Positions 45,634 to 54,417 of a stretch of 64,000 nt of DNA are shown here, in pieces. The position numbers and the translations under genes are program-made. Source of the DNA: Phytopseudomonas daroniae. Its GTDB lineage: Bacteria > Pseudomonadota > Gammaproteobacteria > Pseudomonadales > Pseudomonadaceae. Numbering within the stretch: the first letter of the stretch is position 1; the number at the start of each line of letters is the position of its first letter. Below the pieces are notes generated by a model. The model did not search any database. It worked only from the letters and a program-made list of their open reading frames with translations, and was not told where the DNA came from. The stretch is from the NCBI RefSeq assembly GCF_004327285.1, contig NZ_QJUI01000003.1:248001-312000 (forward strand), written 5' to 3'.

Positions 45634-46023
45634 ATGCCACTGATAGTCATAGCCGAAGACGAACGCTCCATCAGAGAGCTCCTCGTGGAGATCTTCGAAG
45701 AACAAGGTCATCAGGTGAAAGCCTTCCCCTGTGCCGACGACGCCTGGGAATTCCTCGCCAGCTGCGACGGTCAGGTGCAGATGGTGCTGACCGACTTCAG
45801 CATGCCTGGCGATATCGACGGTATTTTTCTCGCCCACCTGATCCGTGATCGCTTCCCGGATCTGCCGATCATCATCTCTTCCGGTTTTCTGGAAGAGACG
45901 AGCGATTTCGAGGGCTTGAACGTGGCGGTGATTCCCAAGCCGTGGACGGTTAGCCAGCTACTCGCCATATGCGCGGCGATGATCCCCGAAAAAACACCCC
46001 AGACCGACATTCGGCAGGCGTAA
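45634..46023 (+). CDS. stand-alone response regulator receiver protein
   Basis: A 129-residue single CheY-like receiver domain with no output domain. Acidic pocket in IVIAEDERSIRELLVEIFEE, phospho-acceptor Asp in VLTDFSMPGDIDG, the switch Ser in IIISSGFL and the Lys in VAVIPKPWTV. ATG 45634 opens the receiver; an earlier start at 45508 would add unlikely residues. No kinase lies near. The 233-bp gap on its left shows no gene. Confidence 0.8.
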   Translation: MPLIVIAEDERSIRELLVEIFEEQGHQVKAFPCADDAWEFLASCDGQVQMVLTDFSMPGDIDGIFLAHLIRDRFPDLPIIISSGFLEETSDFEGLNVAVIPKPWTVSQLLAICAAMIPEKTPQTDIRQA

Positions 46024-46140
46024 GCGATTCGAGCAGCGAGCTGCGATGTCCTGCGTACAAAAACTCCCATCATGTGACTGCGCAGAAACCTCGGTGGATA
46101 TGTAAAATCCCCGCCCCGTTTTACTGCTGGAGATGTCACG

Positions 46141-46464
46141 TTGGCCATTCACTACTCGCCTTCCCAGAACACTGTCGCTTGTGGCCGCACCGGTTCGAGC
46201 CTCAGCGCTACCCAGGATCAGACGCAGGTTTCCTGCAAGCTTTGCCTGCGCTCGCTGGAGAAGGACGCTGCCCCTGCCGAGGCCGTCAATCGCACGCCAA
46301 CCCTGGCCGAGCTGCGTGCAGCCGCTCGGGCGGCGAAAGCTGCGGCCAAGCAACCTGAGCCGAAAACTGCCCTGAGCGTACGGGCAGCATGGCGGCAGAA
46401 ACTGGAGCAGATGCCAGGCCGCAACCGACTGCCACGCGGTGCGGCTCGTCAGGCGTACGTTTAA
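46141..46464 (+). CDS. small conserved-looking protein with a CxxC pair
   Basis: A 107-residue protein of unknown function. It begins MAIHYSPSQNTVACGRTGSS and contains VSCKLCLRSLEKD, so three cysteines that could bind a metal, then an Ala/Lys/Arg-rich helical region (LAELRAAARAAKAAAKQPEP) and a basic C-terminus. The likely start is TTG 46141, with GGAGA 8 nt upstream; there is no in-frame ATG that keeps the cysteines. Confidence 0.55.
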   Translation: MAIHYSPSQNTVACGRTGSSLSATQDQTQVSCKLCLRSLEKDAAPAEAVNRTPTLAELRAAARAAKAAAKQPEPKTALSVRAAWRQKLEQMPGRNRLPRGAARQAYV

Positions 46465-47142
46465 TCGGTGCCGCTGTCAGGGCCGCGAGACGAATATGCT
46501 CCGGTCTTGGCAGCCTATCTCTTCAGTGGTTTTCAGTTGCCCGATCCAGCACTTGGTTCTGCCGGATAAATCCCGCCTTTATTGCCTGATTCAGTTACCG
46601 GCACCAAGTTGAGTAATCACCCCGGTGTTTGGCAAAAAACCTATATTCAACTCTTCATACAGGTAAGTTTGCCGACGAAATCGTTAGTCTTACCGGTAAA
46701 ATAAGGCAGAGCTTACGTGTTTCTGAAGTAAGTCGATCATTGCCCAATACTGTCTCGATTACTGTTGGTCAAATTGACGATCAGGCATTTATGAGTCTCG
46801 CTCATCAGGCTTTGCAATATTTCCTACTAATCGCCTGTGGTCGCAGGTGTTAGCTTCAGCCGTTGTTCGCATACCGTCTTGGTCAAGCGAATAAGTTCGC
46901 ATCCGTGAACACCAATGTTTGGCGAAATAGATCGACTGCAGCCGGCTATAGTCATGTGGCAACAGGAGCGATTAACAATTCGTAGCGCACAGAATAATCC
47001 TTGCCCTGAAAAACAGTGAACTGAAGCGAGAGCTGCAGCTACCAAGTTCAGTGCCTGGTGTAGTGACAATAAAACGAAATGAGTCGTGGCAGCCTGCGGT
47101 TTTCAGGGGCCTGCCAACATGAGCGACCTTGAGGTGACCGTG
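46465..47142. other. AT-richer gap without a convincing gene
   Basis: About 680 bp with GC clearly below the surroundings. The longest open frame (46629-46853, 74 codons from TTG) has no ribosome-binding site and no recognisable protein features, so I do not call it. The dinucleotide and codon look differ from the neighbours. The right end must hold the promoter of the pao-like operon. Confidence 0.5.
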
Positions 47143-47826
47143 ATGAAAGATCAGAAGACCTTGCAGAGCCCGGTGGTGGAAGTGGATCCGGTAGCGTTGG
47201 CGGCAACGCCGACGCGCCGCAGTTTTCTCAAGTTCGGTGCCTCGGGTATCGCCGCGGCAACGCTGTCCGGCTTGCTGCCCGACAGTGCCCTGGCGGCAGT
47301 CCGGGAAGCTGCCCCCGGCATCGAAGACAAATCGATTCCTGGAGTTGGCGAGCAGCGCATTCGCCTGACGGTGAATGGCCTGGTGCACGCGTTGAACGTG
47401 CCGGCCAATGCGATCCTGCTCGATGTGTTGCGCGATCGTCTGCAACTGACCGGTACGAAAAAGGGGTGTGATTACGGCCAGTGCGGTGCCTGCACCCTGT
47501 TGGTCAACGATGTGGCGATCAACGCCTGCCTGTCGCTCGCCGTGCAGCACGACGGCGACAGCATCACCACCATCGAAGGCCTCGCCCGGGGCGACACCCT
47601 GCACCCGGTACAGGAAGCCTTCTGGGAGCACGATGCTTACCAATGCGGTTACTGCACCTCCGGGCAGATCATGAGCGCCGTGGCGATTCTCAAGGATCCG
47701 AACATCCCCAGCGATGACGCCAGCGTCCGCGAAGCCATGAGCGGCAACATCTGTCGCTGCGGCGCGTACAAGAACATCCTCAGCGCGGTGCAGTCCGCGC
47801 GTTCGAAGATGGGAGGGGCGGTCTGA
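47143..47826 (+). CDS. paoA: PaoA-type aldehyde oxidoreductase [2Fe-2S] subunit, Tat-exported
   Basis: A 227-residue iron-sulfur subunit. A Tat signal (TPTRRSFLKFGASGIAAATL) precedes a plant-type [2Fe-2S] domain (GTKKGCDYGQCGACTLLV, NACLSL) and a helical [2Fe-2S] domain (AYQCGYCTSGQIMSAVAIL, GNICRCGAYKNIL). The protein is 45-50% alike by eye to E. coli YagT/PaoA in motif order. Exported with the other two subunits to the periplasm. ATG 47143 is favoured over 47119 because AGGTGA lies 6 nt upstream. Its TGA overlaps the next ATG by one base. Confidence 0.85.
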   Translation: MKDQKTLQSPVVEVDPVALAATPTRRSFLKFGASGIAAATLSGLLPDSALAAVREAAPGIEDKSIPGVGEQRIRLTVNGLVHALNVPANAILLDVLRDRLQLTGTKKGCDYGQCGACTLLVNDVAINACLSLAVQHDGDSITTIEGLARGDTLHPVQEAFWEHDAYQCGYCTSGQIMSAVAILKDPNIPSDDASVREAMSGNICRCGAYKNILSAVQSARSKMGGAV

Positions 47827-48809
47827 TGCGCACTTTCAATTTCGTACGTGCCGAGTCGTCCGCACACGCCATCGGTTCGATGACCGGCGACCAGCCACAA
47901 GCCTACCTGGCGGGCGGTACCACGCTGCTCGATCTGGTCAAGCTGGACGTGATGAAGCCCGAGCAGATCGTCGACATCAATCACCTGCAGTTGAAGCAGG
48001 TCGAGCGCCTGGCCGATGGTCGGCTGCGTGTCGGCGCGCTGGTGAGCAACACCGATCTGGCCAATCACCCGCTGGTACGCGAGCACTATCCGGTGCTGTC
48101 ACAGGCCATTCTGGCTGGCGCCTCCACGCAGCTGCGCAACAAGGCGACCACCGCCGGCAACCTCATGCAGCGCGTGCGCTGTAATTATTTTCGCGATGGT
48201 TCCTCGGCCTGCAACAAGCGCGAGCCGGGTTCGGGTTGCGCGGCCATTGGCGGGTTGAATCGCAGCGTGCATGCCGTGCTGGGTACCAGCGAACATTGCA
48301 TCGCCACACACCCTTCGGACATGTGTGTGGCGATGGCCGCCATCGGCGCACGGGTCACGGTACGCGGCGCCACGGGCGAGCGGGAAATCCCGTTTGGCGA
48401 CTTCCATCTGCTGCCCGGTGACACGCCATGGCGCGAACATGCGCTGGAGCGCGGTGAGCTCATCACCCATGTAACGCTGGACGCGCCGCTGGCCGGTAGC
48501 CGCGGCGCCTATCTCAAACTGCGCGACCGCGCCTCTTACCAGTTCGCCCTGGCCTCCAGCGCGATCATCCTGGTGCTCGACGGGCAGCGCATCGCCGATG
48601 CCCGCATCGCCCTGGGCGGTGTGGCCAGCAAGCCGTGGCGGGCCACAGAGGCCGAGCGGGCGCTGATCGGCCAACGGGCGACGGCGGAGACGTTCGCCCG
48701 TGTGGCCGAACTGGCGTTGAAAGGGGCGCGGGCATACGAGCACAACGCCTTCAAAATTCCACTGGGGCAGCAGGTGGTTGTGCGCAGCCTTCGCGACCTG
48801 ACGGCGTAG
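47826..48809 (+). CDS. paoB: PaoB-type FAD/[4Fe-4S] subunit
   Basis: A 327-residue FAD-binding subunit of the CoxM/PaoB type. YLAGGTTLLDLVKLDVMKPE is the FAD-binding start; QLRNKATTAGNLMQRVRC is the conserved GN loop. The cysteines in VRCNYFRDGSSACNKREPG, SGCAAIGG and HCIATHPSDMCVAM are those that in PaoB hold an extra [4Fe-4S] cluster, absent from plain xanthine dehydrogenase FAD subunits. Electrons leave from FAD. Confidence 0.85.
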   Translation: MRTFNFVRAESSAHAIGSMTGDQPQAYLAGGTTLLDLVKLDVMKPEQIVDINHLQLKQVERLADGRLRVGALVSNTDLANHPLVREHYPVLSQAILAGASTQLRNKATTAGNLMQRVRCNYFRDGSSACNKREPGSGCAAIGGLNRSVHAVLGTSEHCIATHPSDMCVAMAAIGARVTVRGATGEREIPFGDFHLLPGDTPWREHALERGELITHVTLDAPLAGSRGAYLKLRDRASYQFALASSAIILVLDGQRIADARIALGGVASKPWRATEAERALIGQRATAETFARVAELALKGARAYEHNAFKIPLGQQVVVRSLRDLTA

Positions 48810-48950
48810 ACCCTGTTCACGATCTGCTGCGCGTCGGCCCTACTGCGTTAAAAACAAGCTCGGAATGCTCATTTACAGCTCGTAAACTCCGCTTCCTCGC
48901 TTGTTTTTGCCTTGTATGGCTCTAGCTCGCTAGATCGTGAAAAGATTCTT
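48810..48950. repeat. family A repeat inside the pao-like operon
   Basis: Starts ccctgttcacgatctgctgc right after the paoB stop and ends ctagatcgtgaaaagattct directly in front of the AGGAG of the next gene. Interior nearly identical to the copy at 42036-42177. All three subunits are needed together, so the element must be transcribed. Confidence 0.9.
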
Positions 48951-48963
48951 AGGAGCTTTTTTC

Positions 48964-51186
48964 ATGAGCGAGAAAATCATTGGCGTCGCCCAGCGGCGCG
49001 TCGAAGGCCGGCAGAAGGTCAGCGGCGCGGCGTTATATACCGCAGATCATCATCTGGACGGTCAGCTGTATGCCTATGGCGTTTACAGCAGCATTTCCAG
49101 CGGGCAGATCGTGGCTATTCACGATGACGAGGCGCGGCGCATGCCCGGCGTCGTCGAGGTGCTGCACCACGGTAATTTCCCCCGCCTGCACCGCACCCCC
49201 AGCGGGGCTGTGAACCTGATCAAGAATATCCTCACTGCCAGCAAGGTGGACGAGCACCGTCTGCCCTTCGAGGATGATCGCGTCTACTACCCGGGACAGT
49301 TCGTTGCCCTGGTAGTGGCCGAAAGCTTCGAGCAGGCGAGGGCGGCCGCGTATCAGGTTCGCGTCGATTATCGGCAGGAAGAGTCGATCAACAGCCTGCA
49401 GGATGCGCTGCGCACCCGCGGTGCGCGTTCCGGTAATGGCGGCCATGAGCGTGGCGAGCCCGAGGCGGCGTATCAGCAGGCCGCGCACCGCATCGACGTG
49501 ATCTACACCACGCCGGTGGAAACCCACAATCCCATGGAAATGCATGCCACCACCGCCCATTGGCGTGACGACCGTTTGTACGTCTACGAAAGCAGTCAGG
49601 GCGTGGTCAACCATCGTAACGTGCTGGCCAATGTCTTCGACCTGTCCGCGGATCAGGTCGAAGTGCTCGCGCCCTATATCGGCTCCGGTTTCGGCGCCAA
49701 ACTCTGGCCCTGGCCGCACTCGATTGCCGCCTGTGCCGCTGCCAAGGTCACCAGGCGCCCGGTGCAACTGGTGGTACCAAGGGAGCAGATGTTCACCACC
49801 GTTGGCCATCGTCCGGAAACCCGCCAGCGTTTGCGCCTGGCCACCGATGGCGAGGGCAAGCTGCTGTCCATCCGCCACGAGTCCTACAACAGCACGTCGA
49901 CCCTGGACAGCTACACCGAGAATTGCGGCGGGGTCACCAAGAGCCTGTATTCCTGCCCGAACGTGCTGGTCAGCAATTCGGTCAGCCCGCTCAATCGCGG
50001 TACGCCGACCTCCATGCGCGCGCCCGGGGCGGCACCGGGGTTGTTCGCCCTGGAGTCGGCAATCGACGAAATAGCCCTGGCCAGCGGGGTGGATCCTCTG
50101 GTGTTCCGGCAGATGAACCTCGCCACGAAAGACGAAAGCATGGATCTGCCGTGGTCCAGCAACCATTTGCCTGAAGCGATAGAAAAGGCCGCCGAGCGCT
50201 TCGGCTGGTATCGGCGCAACCCGGCCGTGGGTGCCATGCGTGACGGCGACGAACTGATCGGTTACGGCGTGGGTGCCTGCAACTGGGAGGCCTTCCAGGT
50301 GGCGACCGACGCCCGCGTGATTCTGCGTGCCGATGGTCGCGCGCTGGTGCAATGCGGCCTGCAGGATATCGGCACCGGCACCTATACCATCATCGCGCAG
50401 ACGGTCAGCGAACTGACTGGCCTGCCCATGGAGCGCATCGAGGTGCAATTGGGCAACTCGTCGTTCCCGCCTGGCGCCTTGTCCGGCGGTTCCTGGGTGA
50501 CCGCCAGCCTGATGCCCGCCGTCGCTGGGGCGACCCGGCAGGCGCTGGAGAAATTACGCGAGTATGCGGTGATGGATAACGGCCCATTCGCCGGCCAGGA
50601 TCCGCGGAGCCTTGAACTGGGCGAAAGCGGACAACTGAGCAAAGACGGTGTGCGTGCCAGCTTCGCCGATGTGCTGACTCGTCAGCGCCTGTCGCGGGCC
50701 GAAGCGACCTACCACAGCGATGCATCGGGGAACGACAAGTACTCCTTCCGCTCGTTTGGCGTGCATTTTGTCGAGGTGCGCTGGGATCCGGGCATCTCCC
50801 GCCTGCGGGTTTCGCGGGTGGTCAGCGCCATCGACGTCGGCAAGGTGGTCAACCCGCTGGCGGCGCGCAATCAGGTCGAGGGCGCGATCGTCATGGGTAT
50901 CGGCATGGCGCTGTTCGAGGCGGCCGAGTACGACCCGCGCAATGGCTTGCCGGCGAACAACAATTTCGCCGAGTACGTGGTGCCCGTTCACGGCGATCAG
51001 CCGGACATCGACGTGCTGCTGCTCGACTATCCCGACTACCAGCTCGGTGAGTTCGGCGCACGGGGCATTGGTGAGATCGGCGTGACAGGGCTGGCGGCCG
51101 CCGTCGCCAACGCCGTTTACCATGCCACGGGTCAGCGCGTGCGCAGTCTGCCCATCACCAAGGAAAAACTGATGGCCGTTCGGTAG
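48964..51186 (+). CDS. paoC: PaoC-type molybdopterin subunit of aldehyde oxidoreductase
   Basis: A 740-residue catalytic subunit of the xanthine oxidase family. Molybdopterin landmarks: GRQKVSGAALYTADHHLDGQ, FEDDRVYYPGQFVALVVAES, PVETHNPMEMHATTAHW, APYIGSGFGAKLWPWPHSIA, GTPTSMRAPGAAPGLFALES, LQDIGTGTYTIIAQTVSEL and the catalytic Glu in GEFGARGIGEIGVTGLAAAV. These fit E. coli YagR/PaoC, a periplasmic aldehyde oxidoreductase of broad substrate range. ATG 48964 has AGGAG 9 nt upstream. No signal peptide of its own; it would be exported with the Tat-bearing PaoA. Confidence 0.88.
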   Translation: MSEKIIGVAQRRVEGRQKVSGAALYTADHHLDGQLYAYGVYSSISSGQIVAIHDDEARRMPGVVEVLHHGNFPRLHRTPSGAVNLIKNILTASKVDEHRLPFEDDRVYYPGQFVALVVAESFEQARAAAYQVRVDYRQEESINSLQDALRTRGARSGNGGHERGEPEAAYQQAAHRIDVIYTTPVETHNPMEMHATTAHWRDDRLYVYESSQGVVNHRNVLANVFDLSADQVEVLAPYIGSGFGAKLWPWPHSIAACAAAKVTRRPVQLVVPREQMFTTVGHRPETRQRLRLATDGEGKLLSIRHESYNSTSTLDSYTENCGGVTKSLYSCPNVLVSNSVSPLNRGTPTSMRAPGAAPGLFALESAIDEIALASGVDPLVFRQMNLATKDESMDLPWSSNHLPEAIEKAAERFGWYRRNPAVGAMRDGDELIGYGVGACNWEAFQVATDARVILRADGRALVQCGLQDIGTGTYTIIAQTVSELTGLPMERIEVQLGNSSFPPGALSGGSWVTASLMPAVAGATRQALEKLREYAVMDNGPFAGQDPRSLELGESGQLSKDGVRASFADVLTRQRLSRAEATYHSDASGNDKYSFRSFGVHFVEVRWDPGISRLRVSRVVSAIDVGKVVNPLAARNQVEGAIVMGIGMALFEAAEYDPRNGLPANNNFAEYVVPVHGDQPDIDVLLLDYPDYQLGEFGARGIGEIGVTGLAAAVANAVYHATGQRVRSLPITKEKLMAVR

Positions 51187-51223
51187 TCTCCGTTGCCTGA
51201 GCTGATGTGACGAGGTGGTTTTG

Positions 51224-52192
51224 ATGAAGCAACTTGACCTGCAGGTCGTTCAGCAGGCTCGTGCATGGCTGGAAGAGGGACGACCGGTCTGGTTGTGCAC
51301 CGTGCTGTCGACATTCGGCTCGGCACCGCGGGCGCCTGGCGCGATGCTGGTGGCGCTGCCCACGGGGGCGTTCTGTGGGTCGCTGTCCGGCGGCTGCGTG
51401 GAGGAGGATTTTCTCGAGCGGGTGGCGACGGGGTCGTTTGCCGAGCGCAATCAGGTGGTGCGTTACGGCGAGGGCGGTTTGGCGCCTACCCGGGCGTTGC
51501 CCTGTGGCGGTGTACTGGATGTATTGATCGAATACATCCCGCCAGGCGATGGTGCCGAAGAGATGTTGCGCCAGGTCGAGCATGCCCTCGGCGGTGGCGA
51601 GCTGCTGATCCGTGACGTGCCGCTTGGCAATGGCGCCAGTGAGTGCCGCCCAGGCAGCATGAGCGACGCGAAGATACAGCGCGGCGACGAGCGTGTGTCT
51701 ATCAGGGTTGGCGCCGTGCTGCGGGTGATTCTGGCGGGCTGGTCGCCTGTTGCCGAGTTCTGCGCCAGCTTCGCGACGTCGCTCGGTTACGAGGTGATTC
51801 TCTGCGATCCGCGCCCCGAGGTCATCGCCGAAGTGACGGTGCCAGGCGTACAGGTTCTCGAGTTGCTGCCGGCGCGTTTCATCGCCGAACAGGGCGCCCA
51901 TCGCGCCACCGCGATTCTTGCCCTGACCCATGATCCGCGCATGGACGACCTGACGCTTATCGAGGCCGTGCGTACCGAGGCTTTCTACATCGGCGCAATG
52001 GGCTCGCAGCGCACCAGCGGAAAACGCCTGGAGCGGCTGGCGCGTTTAGGCGGCTTGAAGCCAGATGAGATGGCGCGGATTCATGCGCCGATCGGCTTGC
52101 AACTGGGCAGCAAGTCGCCGGCGGAGATCGCCCTGGCAACCATGGCCGATGTGCTGAGGGTCGCTAACGGCATCGAACGGGGTGAGGTGTAG
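51224..52192 (+). CDS. XdhC/PaoD-type molybdenum-cofactor insertion protein
   Basis: A 322-residue XdhC-family chaperone in the role of PaoD. N-terminal region: VWLCTVLSTFGSAPRAPGAM, GSLSGGCVEEDFLERV, ALPCGGVLDVLIEYI. C-terminal Rossmann domain: YEVILCDPRPEVIAEVTVPG, ATAILALTHDPRMDDLTL, EAFYIGAMGSQRTSGKRLER, IGLQLGSKSPAEIALATMAD. ATG 51224 has GACGAGG upstream. 37 bp after paoC and 2 bp before the cytidylyltransferase gene. Confidence 0.88.
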   Translation: MKQLDLQVVQQARAWLEEGRPVWLCTVLSTFGSAPRAPGAMLVALPTGAFCGSLSGGCVEEDFLERVATGSFAERNQVVRYGEGGLAPTRALPCGGVLDVLIEYIPPGDGAEEMLRQVEHALGGGELLIRDVPLGNGASECRPGSMSDAKIQRGDERVSIRVGAVLRVILAGWSPVAEFCASFATSLGYEVILCDPRPEVIAEVTVPGVQVLELLPARFIAEQGAHRATAILALTHDPRMDDLTLIEAVRTEAFYIGAMGSQRTSGKRLERLARLGGLKPDEMARIHAPIGLQLGSKSPAEIALATMADVLRVANGIERGEV

Positions 52193-52194
52193 CC

Positions 52195-52788
52195 ATGGTA
52201 CCGAACAGCCTTGTGAACAGCCTTGTGGTTATCGTGCTGGCCGCCGGGCGCGGCTCGCGTTTTCGCGCCTCGGGCGGCACCACGAGCAAGCTGCAGGCTG
52301 ACCTGCACGGCAAGCCGATTCTCGAGCATGTGCTGGCGGCGGTCGAACGCTCCGGACTCGGCGTGCATGTGGTGCACAGTGCCCGCGGTGATGGCATGGC
52401 CGACTCGATTGCCGAAGGTGTGCGCGCAACGGCAAACGCTTCAGGCTGGCTGGTGCTGCCGGGCGATCTGCCGCTGGTGACAGCCCAGAGCATTCGCAGC
52501 GTGGCGGCGGCCTTGGTGGACAATCTGGTAGTGGTGCCGGTCTCGAGCGGTGAAAAAGGCCACCCGGTCGGGTTCGGGCGTGAATGCTTCGATGAGCTGG
52601 TCGCACTCAGCGGCGAGGCGGGGGCTGTGTCGATCGTGCGGCGGTACCGCGCCGAGGGTCGCGTTCTGCAACTCGAAGTCAATGATCCCGGCATCCTGAC
52701 GGATATCGATACGCTCGAGGATCTGCAGCGGGTGCGCGGTCTGCTCGAAGCTTCCGTCCAGTTCAGGGGCTCTGGCGAGCAGGTGTGA
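52195..52788 (+). CDS. mocA: MocA-like molybdenum cofactor cytidylyltransferase
   Basis: A 197-residue MobA/MocA-type nucleotidyltransferase that converts Mo-molybdopterin to the cytosine dinucleotide form. LVVIVLAAGRGSRFRASGGT is the nucleotide loop with LAAGRGSRF, then SKLQADLHGKPILEHVLAAV, GWLVLPGDLPLVTAQSIR with the metal-binding GDLPL and GHPVGFGRECFDELVAL. The xanthine-oxidase type enzymes here (NicAB, PaoABC-like) use such cofactors, so this gene may serve both. Last gene of the cluster. Confidence 0.85.
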   Translation: MVPNSLVNSLVVIVLAAGRGSRFRASGGTTSKLQADLHGKPILEHVLAAVERSGLGVHVVHSARGDGMADSIAEGVRATANASGWLVLPGDLPLVTAQSIRSVAAALVDNLVVVPVSSGEKGHPVGFGRECFDELVALSGEAGAVSIVRRYRAEGRVLQLEVNDPGILTDIDTLEDLQRVRGLLEASVQFRGSGEQV

Positions 52789-53160
52789 GCTAGTGTAGCG
52801 TCACACATCAAATGTCGTATCCGAGCGATTGGGCTGAGTGGTCGCTCAAAGGCGGTAGCGGACGTAGGGTGGATGACGCTCTTTTCATCCACCATTGCGA
52901 TCACAGAGCGGTGGACGGGTCGGGCCGCGTAGGTGAAGCGTCGTCCACCCTACGACAGGCCGCTTGCGCCACATGGCTGCCATCCCACATTACGATACCC
53001 CGTTCGCCGCCTCGGGCACATCGACCACCCTGGCCGACATATGACCGTTGTCGCGACACCAGGGTGATAAGCGCAAAAGAAGCGACGACCTGATGGTCGT
53101 CGCTTGCGCATTGTCCACGGCAATCCGTTCAGGCAATCGCCGTGGCCGCCTCGGCTCTCC
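52789..53160. repeat. gap with a family B element (52863-52954)
   Basis: The element runs cgtagggtggatgacgctct ... cgtcgtccaccctacg with ccattgcgatcacagagcgg in the middle, closest to 7525-7616. No gene in the rest; the right end holds the porin's terminator. Confidence 0.8.
53071..53105 (-). terminator. rho-independent terminator of the porin gene
   Basis: Minus strand: AAGCGACGACC pairs with GGTCGTCGCTT (11-bp stem, 4-base loop) followed by CTTTTGC. It lies 56 bp after the porin stop. Confidence 0.85.
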
Positions 53161-54417
53161 TTACAGAATGCTGAGCGGGTATTCGACGAAGGCACGGATC
53201 TCGTTGAGATCGGGGCCTACCGCATTGCTGGAGCGGTAGATGGAGTTGCGAAGCCGCAGGGAAAGATCTTTGGCCGCACCGTTCTGCACGGTGTAGCTGA
53301 CCTGATTGAACAGCTCGCGCTCCTTGCCTTCCTTGTCCGCACCCGTGTCGATGTTATCGCCGCGCACATAGGCGAACTTGTAGCGCAGGCCTGGTACCCC
53401 GTAGCCGGAGAAGTCCAGCTCGTAGCTGGCTTGCCAGGAGCGCTCATCCTTCAGGTTGAAGTCCGAGTAGTAGGAGTTGGCGAGGTAAACGCTGCTGCCG
53501 CCGTCGCCGTAGTCGTAGGCATAGCCGGCGTCGCCGGTATTGCGCTGGTGGGCGATGATGAAGGCGTGGTAGCCGACGCTGTATTTCGCCGCCAGGCTCC
53601 AGATGTTGTTGCGGTCATTGCGCCCGTCGCCGCCAAAATCCAGAGCGGCGACGGAGTTGTTGTCGTAGTCGGTTCGGTACAGGTTGAAGTCGAAGTTGAG
53701 TGCCTGGCTTTCACTCAGCGCCGCGGTGTAATTGAGGTTCGCATAGTACTTCTCGTAAACGTCTTCCACGTCCGAGTGATACAGCGCGGCGCTCAGGTTG
53801 TCGGTGAAGGCGTAGCTGCCGCCCACCACGTCGATTTTCTTCAGGCGGTTGGCGTCGCGTGCCGGATCGCCCATCGGGCTGTCCGCCGTGAAGCGGCCCA
53901 CGTTCAACTCGAGGCCTTGCACTTCGTTACTGGTAACCAGGGTGCCGGTGAACGATTGCGGGAGCAGGCGGCTGTCGTCATGGGCGAGTACGGGCAGCGA
54001 CGGGAACTGGTTGCCGTATTTGACCACGGTGTTGGAAAAACGAAGCTTGACCGCCGCGCCTGCCTGGGACAGATCGTCGACCGGATGGCCGTCACTGTCG
54101 GTATCGAAGAAGGCGCTGTAATTGCGGCCCTGACCGCTATCGAGCTTGACCCCCAGCAACCCGAAGGCATCGACACCCACGCCGACGGTGCCTTGCGTAA
54201 AGCCGGACTCGAAGGTAGTGATGAAGCCCTGGCCCCACACCTTGGCGTCGGCGGCGTTGTTCTTGAAGTCACGGTTGAAGTACGCATTGCGCAGCAGGAG
54301 TTTCAGGCTGCTGTCTGCAATGAATCCGTTGGACTCGGATTGCTCACTGGCATGTGCCAGTGGAATGCCTGCCGCTAAGCAGGCACAGGCGAGTGCGAGT
54401 TTCTTGTGCTTGAACAT
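53161..54417 (-). CDS. OprD-family outer-membrane porin
   Basis: A 418-residue porin. The Sec signal (LALACACLAAGIPLAHA) is followed by GFIADSSLKLLLRNAYFNRD, VWGQGFITTFESGFTQGTVG, DAFGLLGVKLDSG, NQFPSLPVLAHDDSRLLPQS, FTGTLVTSNEVQGLEL and a terminal strand EIRAFVEYPLSIL. OprD porins take up small acids or basic amino acids. It stands alone, between the mocA-like gene and the orphan RNA candidate; no neighbour identifies its substrate. Confidence 0.88.
   Translation of the reverse strand: MFKHKKLALACACLAAGIPLAHASEQSESNGFIADSSLKLLLRNAYFNRDFKNNAADAKVWGQGFITTFESGFTQGTVGVGVDAFGLLGVKLDSGQGRNYSAFFDTDSDGHPVDDLSQAGAAVKLRFSNTVVKYGNQFPSLPVLAHDDSRLLPQSFTGTLVTSNEVQGLELNVGRFTADSPMGDPARDANRLKKIDVVGGSYAFTDNLSAALYHSDVEDVYEKYYANLNYTAALSESQALNFDFNLYRTDYDNNSVAALDFGGDGRNDRNNIWSLAAKYSVGYHAFIIAHQRNTGDAGYAYDYGDGGSSVYLANSYYSDFNLKDERSWQASYELDFSGYGVPGLRYKFAYVRGDNIDTGADKEGKERELFNQVSYTVQNGAAKDLSLRLRNSIYRSSNAVGPDLNEIRAFVEYPLSIL

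Noticed and set aside
46629..46853. 74-codon plus-strand frame from TTG
   Set aside because: No ribosome-binding site and no protein features; low-GC DNA produces such frames.
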